Shown: one piece after another, positions 30,236 to 33,400 of the stretch
Layout: the number at the start of each line of letters is the position of its first letter
How positions within the stretch are numbered: the stretch's first letter is position 1
Assembly (NCBI GenBank): GCA_002432715.1
Contig: DJGJ01000017.1
Span: forward strand, 1 to 33,400
DNA: 33,400 bases
Direction of reading: 5' to 3'
DNA from: Sphaerochaeta sp. UBA5849
Lineage (GTDB): Bacteria; Spirochaetota; Spirochaetia; Sphaerochaetales; Sphaerochaetaceae
Notes under the pieces: generated by a model
Databases searched by the model: none
What the model saw: only the letters and a program-made list of their open reading frames with translations
What the model was told of the DNA's origin: nothing
Position numbers and translations under genes: made by a program

Positions 30236-30939
30236 AAGCAATCATTGGTGGAACCGGAGTCGATACGTTGGACGGCCTCAGCCTGAAACGAAGCATGGTG
30301 CAAACACGGTACGGCGAGGTTGAGCTGTTTATCACCAATCAACTGGTCTTTCTTCCCCGCCACGGCTCATCCCACTCTCTGCCGCCCCATTTGATCAACT
30401 ATCGGGCAAATGTTGCAGCCCTCAAGGACTTGGGAGTCGATGAGGCGATCGGCATCTATGCAGTGGGGTCCATTTCCCAAGCCTTGAGCCCGGGAGAAAT
30501 CGGTATTGTTTCAGACTTTGTAGACTGTACCGGAGGCTCGCGAGAACATACCTTCTTTAACGGGGGGGCCAGCGGGGTGCGGCACTGTGCAATGGACGAC
30601 GTGTTTGACGCCTCGTTGAGAGAGCGGATGAATATTCTTGCACCACACATCAAGGACGCAGGAGTGTATGTGTGCACCAACGGCCCCCGGCTTGAGACGA
30701 AGGCGGAAATCCGTCTGTACGGACGGCTGGGCTGTGATGTGGTCGGGATGACATTGGCCTCCGAGGTGTCGCTGCTCAAGGAGGCAGGCATCCGCTGTCT
30801 GGCTCTGGCATACAGTATCAACTGGGCTGCAGGAGTCGGACAGGCGAATGTCAGCTTCATCGGCGATGCTGAGACAGCCGTCTTGAAGGAAGAGATGACT
30901 CAGCTGTGCTGCAAGACTTTGCTCAGCTGTTCCAACTGA
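30232..30939 (+). CDS. mtnP: S-methyl-5'-thioadenosine/thioinosine phosphorylase (MTAP/PNP family)
   Basis: A 235-residue trimeric-type purine nucleoside phosphorylase that cleaves a methylthio-nucleoside to base and methylthioribose-1-phosphate, the substrate of the preceding MtnA. Motifs are IIGGTGVD, LPRHGSSHSLPPHLINYRAN split around 41-60, DCTGGSREHTFF at 98-109 and CTNGPRLETKAEI at 148-160. The base-recognising position reads SINWAAG, with Asn197, as in 6-oxopurine enzymes, where true MTA phosphorylases have an Asp pair. So methylthioinosine may be the substrate. ATG 30232 overlaps the mtnA stop by four bases. Its 3' end overlaps the convergent metA by 40 bases. Confidence 0.88.
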   Translation: MKAIIGGTGVDTLDGLSLKRSMVQTRYGEVELFITNQLVFLPRHGSSHSLPPHLINYRANVAALKDLGVDEAIGIYAVGSISQALSPGEIGIVSDFVDCTGGSREHTFFNGGASGVRHCAMDDVFDASLRERMNILAPHIKDAGVYVCTNGPRLETKAEIRLYGRLGCDVVGMTLASEVSLLKEAGIRCLALAYSINWAAGVGQANVSFIGDAETAVLKEEMTQLCCKTLLSCSN

Positions 30940-31823
30940 TACGGCGTGCTCTGGTACACGTGGTAGTTCAGCCAATTGCTGAACAAAAGGTGTGCGTGGC
31001 CCCGCCAGCGCACCTGTACCTCTTCACCTTGGTAATAATGTGACGGCTGCTCTAAAGAGAGGCCTGCTGCAAGGTCTCGTTGGTATTCATCGTGCAACGT
31101 CAACTCATCGTATTCGCTGTGGCCGGTCACAAAGACTTTCCGCCCGTCCTGACTGACAACCAGGTATAATCCAGCCTCCTCGGAGTCGGAGAGCACCACA
31201 AGGTCGTGTTCGAGGGACAGCCTTGACTCGTCCACGGCCGTATTGCGCGAGTGGGGTGCCCAAAATCGGTCATCGAAGCCTCGGACCAACGGGTGGTTTT
31301 TCTGACGCACGGTGTGGCTGTACACTCCCGAAAGCTTTTTAGGCAGGAGAATTTTCCCTATGCCATAGTGATGGTACAGGGCGGCTTGGGCCGCCCAACA
31401 GACAAAGAAAGACGAATACACGCGCTCATCAGCCCAACTGAGGATTTCTGTGAGTTCCTGCCAGTAAGCCACTTCTTCAAAAGCGAGGGTCTCAACCGGG
31501 CTGCCGGTAATGATCAAGGCATCGAAGCAGCGATCCCGAATTTGGTCGAATGTCTGATAAAATGTCTGCAAATAGGAACGTGGCGTATGCTTGCTTTGAT
31601 ACGTTGCGGTAGTCAGGAATGTCAGCTCCACTTGCAAGGCTGTATTGCCCAGCAGCCTGAGAAACTGTTGCTCCGTACGAATCTTGTTCGGCATGAGGTT
31701 GAGCAGGACTACTTGCAACGGCCTGATGTCCTGATGGATGGCCTGTTCTTTGGTCATGAAGAAAATGTTCTCCTGCTTCAGTACTTCGGCGGCGGGCAGG
31801 TCCCGGGGTATGGTTACCGGCAT
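30900..31823 (-). CDS. metA: homoserine O-acetyltransferase, MetA fold
   Basis: A 307-residue MetA-family acyltransferase that activates homoserine for methionine synthesis. The acyl-enzyme Cys142 lies in FVCWAAQAALYHHYGI, and His235 and Glu237 in GHSEYD complete the triad. Residue 111 is Glu (SPVETLAFEEV). In this family Glu111 has been shown to select acetyl-CoA and Gly succinyl-CoA, so the product should be O-acetylhomoserine despite the usual succinyltransferase label. This suits the adjacent O-acetylhomoserine sulfhydrylase. ATG 31823 has AGGAGG inside the end of metY, and the two genes overlap by ten bases, so metA translation depends on metY. Confidence 0.95.
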   Translation of the reverse strand: MPVTIPRDLPAAEVLKQENIFFMTKEQAIHQDIRPLQVVLLNLMPNKIRTEQQFLRLLGNTALQVELTFLTTATYQSKHTPRSYLQTFYQTFDQIRDRCFDALIITGSPVETLAFEEVAYWQELTEILSWADERVYSSFFVCWAAQAALYHHYGIGKILLPKKLSGVYSHTVRQKNHPLVRGFDDRFWAPHSRNTAVDESRLSLEHDLVVLSDSEEAGLYLVVSQDGRKVFVTGHSEYDELTLHDEYQRDLAAGLSLEQPSHYYQGEEVQVRWRGHAHLLFSNWLNYHVYQSTPYQLEQLSKVLQHS

Positions 31824-33112
31824 GATTTGCCTCCTATCGCATCAAAGGCTTGGGCCAGGTCGTCGATAAGGTCCTGTGCATGCTCGCACCCGATGGAGAG
31901 GCGGATGGTTGTACCCAGTATTCCCGCTCTTGCCTGCTCTTCTGCCGAAAGTTGAGAGTGCGTCGTGGTCGCAGGATGAATCACCAGTGATTTCACATCG
32001 GCAACGTTCGCAAGCAGGCTGAAAAGCCTCAGAGAGTCGATGAAAGCTCTGGCTTGTTCTTCGGTTCCCTTGATGTCGAAGGTGAAGATGCTGATACCCC
32101 CCTTGGGGAAGTAGCGTTTGTACAGCTCATGGTAGGGATTATCCGAGAGCAACGGATGCCTCACTGTTGCGACACAGGGATGGCCGGACAGGAAGGCGAC
32201 CACTTTTTCTGTATTCTCTGCATGGCGGGCGACTCGCAAGGCGAGGGTTTCAAGGCCTTGGAGAAACAAGAATGAGTGGAAAGGCGACAGGCAGGATCCG
32301 GTATCGCGAAGGATGACGGCCCTGGCCTTGGTGATCCAGGCTGCACGACCGCATGCCTGGGTGAAGCTGATCCCATGGTAGCTGGGATTCGGCTCGGTGA
32401 GCGAGGGGAACCTGCCGCTTGAGAGCCAGTCGAAATTTCCGCTGTCGATGATGACTCCCCCAAGGCTTGTACCATGGCCGCCGATGAATTTGGTTGCCGA
32501 ATGGACGATGATGTCGGCACCCAGTTCGATGGGACGTACCAGATACGGCGTGGCAAAGGTGTTGTCCACCACCAACGGTATGCCGTGTCGGTGTGCGATG
32601 AGCCCTAATTCTTCCAGATCGCACAAGGTCGCATTGGGGTTCCCTATGGTCTCTACGAACAGAGCCTTGGTGTGATCGGTGATGGCTTTTTCCACTTCAT
32701 CAAGATTCGAGACATCCACGAATGTGGTGGTGATGCCCCACTCGGTGAGGGTGTGGGAGAGCAGGTTGTAGGTGCCTCCATAGATGGTGGAGGCTGAAAC
32801 AAGGTGATCACCGGCTTTTGCAAGGTTGAGCAGGCTGTATGTAATCGCTGCCGATCCACTGGCAACGGCCAGAGCCGCTACACCTCCTTCAAGCGCTGCA
32901 ATACGCTTCTCAAAGGCCTCCTGTGTGGGGTTTGTCAATCTGCTGTAGATATTGCCGGGTTCGGAAAGATTGAAGCGGGCCTCGGCATGGGCGCAGTTGT
33001 CAAAAACAAAACTGGTTGTCTGGTAAATCGGTACGGCTCTTGCCCCGGTTGCGCTGTCGGGTCTTTCCTGGCCTGCATGGAGGGCGATTGTTTCAAAACG
33101 ATGGGTAGTCAT
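31814..33112 (-). CDS. metY: O-acetylhomoserine sulfhydrylase
   Basis: A 432-residue PLP enzyme that makes homocysteine directly from O-acetylhomoserine and sulfide. MTTHRFETIALHAGQ opens the protein as in the MetY family; the PLP lysine is Lys208 in HSATKFIGGHG, and Asp183 in VVDNTFATP pairs with the ring nitrogen. The long MetY C-terminal region (SLVIHPATTTHSQL) is present, which separates it from cystathionine gamma-synthase. ATG 33112 has AGGAG six bases upstream; the longer frame to 33265 runs through the leader. The ribosome binding site can pair with an upstream element (33165-33172). It is the first enzyme gene of a metY-metA operon with an unusually long structured leader. Confidence 0.96.
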   Translation of the reverse strand: MTTHRFETIALHAGQERPDSATGARAVPIYQTTSFVFDNCAHAEARFNLSEPGNIYSRLTNPTQEAFEKRIAALEGGVAALAVASGSAAITYSLLNLAKAGDHLVSASTIYGGTYNLLSHTLTEWGITTTFVDVSNLDEVEKAITDHTKALFVETIGNPNATLCDLEELGLIAHRHGIPLVVDNTFATPYLVRPIELGADIIVHSATKFIGGHGTSLGGVIIDSGNFDWLSSGRFPSLTEPNPSYHGISFTQACGRAAWITKARAVILRDTGSCLSPFHSFLFLQGLETLALRVARHAENTEKVVAFLSGHPCVATVRHPLLSDNPYHELYKRYFPKGGISIFTFDIKGTEEQARAFIDSLRLFSLLANVADVKSLVIHPATTTHSQLSAEEQARAGILGTTIRLSIGCEHAQDLIDDLAQAFDAIGGKSCR

Positions 33113-33118
33113 AAATAT

Positions 33119-33172
33119 CTCCTGGTATAAGAATGCACGAACGTATGTTCGTGGGTTTGATGAGACCAAGAG
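33119..33172 (-). promoter_or_regulatory. SD-sequestering structure in the metY leader
   Basis: On the minus-strand RNA CUCUUGGU (33172-33165) can pair over all eight bases, with one U-G wobble, with ACCAGGAG (33126-33119), which contains the metY Shine-Dalgarno. The helix encloses a perfect 7-bp hairpin, CACGAAC-AUAC-GUUCGUG (33153-33136). Its 5' arm begins three bases after the stop of the small ORF ending at 33175, so a ribosome finishing or stalled there would cover the arm and free metY. Confidence 0.6.
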
Positions 33173-33174
33173 CG

Positions 33175-33225
33175 TCACATGTGGTCGACTACCGAGCCAC
33201 AGCGAGGATGTTTTGCTTGTTTCAT
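33175..33225 (-). CDS. leader peptide 2 of metY-metA, 16 aa
   Basis: A 16-codon ORF, ATG 33225 to TGA 33175, with AAGGA six bases upstream. Codon 9 is Cys and codon 16, just before the stop, is Met. A bulged 8-bp hairpin (33180-33201) covers codons 9-16. The stop lies two bases from the anti-Shine-Dalgarno arm that can mask metY. Ribosome position on this ORF should therefore decide metY initiation. Expression is not shown; the case rests on the ribosome binding site, the codon content and the placement. Confidence 0.5.
   Translation of the reverse strand: MKQAKHPRCGSVVDHM
33180..33201 (-). other. hairpin in leader ORF 2
   Basis: On the minus-strand RNA UGUGG-C-UCG-GUAGU-CGA-CCACA folds into an 8-bp stem with one bulged C. 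It lies in the second half of leader ORF 2 and would be melted by a translating ribosome. Confidence 0.45.
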
Positions 33226-33243
33226 GGAATTTCCTTGAAGTTT

Positions 33244-33309
33244 TTAGGCGAGAGCCGTACGGCACATCATGGGATCTGAAGATTCAGTTGCGCTTTGCAT
33301 CTGCATCAT
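33244..33309 (-). CDS. Met-rich leader peptide 1 of metY-metA, 21 aa
   Basis: A 21-codon ORF, ATG 33309 to TAA 33244, with the near-perfect ribosome binding site GGAGGAGG six bases upstream (33316-33323), the best in the window. Met is encoded at codons 1, 2, 4, 14 and 15 and Cys at 16, so an MMC run sits two-thirds of the way along. This resembles the control codons of amino-acid leader peptides and lies upstream of methionine genes that use sulfide. The MMC codon region is complementary to the ORF's own start region. It begins about 45 bases after the predicted transcript start. Confidence 0.6.
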   Translation of the reverse strand: MMQMQSATESSDPMMCRTALA

Positions 33310-33317
33310 GGTGTGCC
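33261..33317 (-). other. long-range helix over leader ORF 1 start
   Basis: On the minus-strand RNA GGCACACCAUG (33317-33307), which spans the end of the Shine-Dalgarno and the start codon, can pair with CAUGAUGUGCC (33271-33261), codons 13-17 of the same ORF: ten of eleven pairs with one C-A mismatch. It could mask leader ORF 1 until a ribosome loads. Confidence 0.45.
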
Positions 33318-33360
33318 TCCTCCAAGAAAAATATCCTACCGAAAGGCTGGATTTTGCAGT

Positions 33361-33389
33361 AGTATAAATTTGATGCATTGATGAGTCAA
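33361..33389 (-). promoter_or_regulatory. promoter of the metY-metA operon
   Basis: On the minus strand TTGACT (33384-33389), a 17-base spacer and TATACT (33361-33366): five of six matches in each. The predicted start near 33354 gives a leader of about 240 bases before metY, by far the longest in this window. Confidence 0.7.
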
Positions 33390-33400
33390 GTAGTTTTGAT

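Noticed and set aside
29105..30241. 378-codon minus-strand frame
   Set aside because: Antisense to the well-supported deaminase and mtnA genes.
33113..33265. metY starting at 33265 (483 aa)
   Set aside because: The extra 51 residues are not like any MetY N-terminus and run through the hairpins. ATG 33112 has a proper ribosome binding site and starts with the conserved MTTHRFETIALHAG.
33112..33360. SAM or T-box riboswitch in the metY leader
   Set aside because: The SAM-I core (CUUAUCAAGAG and GGAGGGA pattern) and the T-box sequence were looked for and not found, and no terminator with a U-run is present. The leader is better explained by small ORFs and SD masking.

Overview
The window is ordinary chromosomal DNA, gene-dense and moderately GC-rich, from what looks like a free-living fermentative spirochaete of the Sphaerochaeta type. 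That assignment is an inference. It rests on a long PPi-dependent phosphofructokinase, two GH2 glycosidases, a FadD-like ligase pair, a DUF1846 protein and Rrf2-controlled sulfur genes occurring together. No rRNA, tRNA, CRISPR array, insertion sequence or phage gene was seen.

Layout. 1-8.1 kb is carbohydrate catabolism: a beta-mannosidase cut by the left edge, PPi-phosphofructokinase, a GH2 beta-galactosidase-like enzyme, then a UPF0178 protein and a small LuxR-type regulator. 8.1-9.5 kb is asnS. 9.7-17.9 kb is a same-strand run: acyl-CoA ligase, ArsC/Spx-like protein, metallo-beta-lactamase-fold hydrolase, second acyl-CoA ligase, DAHP synthase, DJ-1/PfpI protein and DUF1846 protein. It converges on an AbrB-type membrane protein. 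19.0-20.9 kb carries two overlapping Rrf2 regulators and cysK. 20.9-24.5 kb holds two unrecognised proteins, an OGG1-type DNA glycosylase and an unusual fusion of glutamyl-tRNA reductase to a cyclase/formamidase domain. 24.5-28.5 kb holds an aldose epimerase, a cytidylate-kinase-like protein, a YhcH-type protein, a GntR/FCD regulator and an exported FKBP isomerase with a duplicated N-terminal module. 28.7-30.9 kb is a deaminase, MtnA and MtnP operon (5'-methylthio-nucleoside salvage). 30.9-33.1 kb is metY-metA on the other strand.

How it works together. Sulfur metabolism is the theme of the right half: cysteine synthesis (Rrf2 pair and cysK), methionine synthesis (metA with the acetyl-CoA-type residue Glu111, feeding O-acetylhomoserine sulfhydrylase) and methylthio salvage.

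Main discovery. The roughly 240-nt leader of metY-metA (33113-33360, minus strand) follows a near-consensus promoter. It contains two tiny ORFs with good ribosome binding sites. The first has five Met codons and one Cys codon in 21; the second has a Cys codon and ends in Met-stop. The metY Shine-Dalgarno can form an 8-bp helix with a sequence just past the stop of the second ORF. This looks like a translational attenuator that senses Met (and perhaps Cys) tRNA charging. The HemA-cyclase fusion, with an A8 tract at the domain junction, is the second main point. Several genes also appear to be leaderless.
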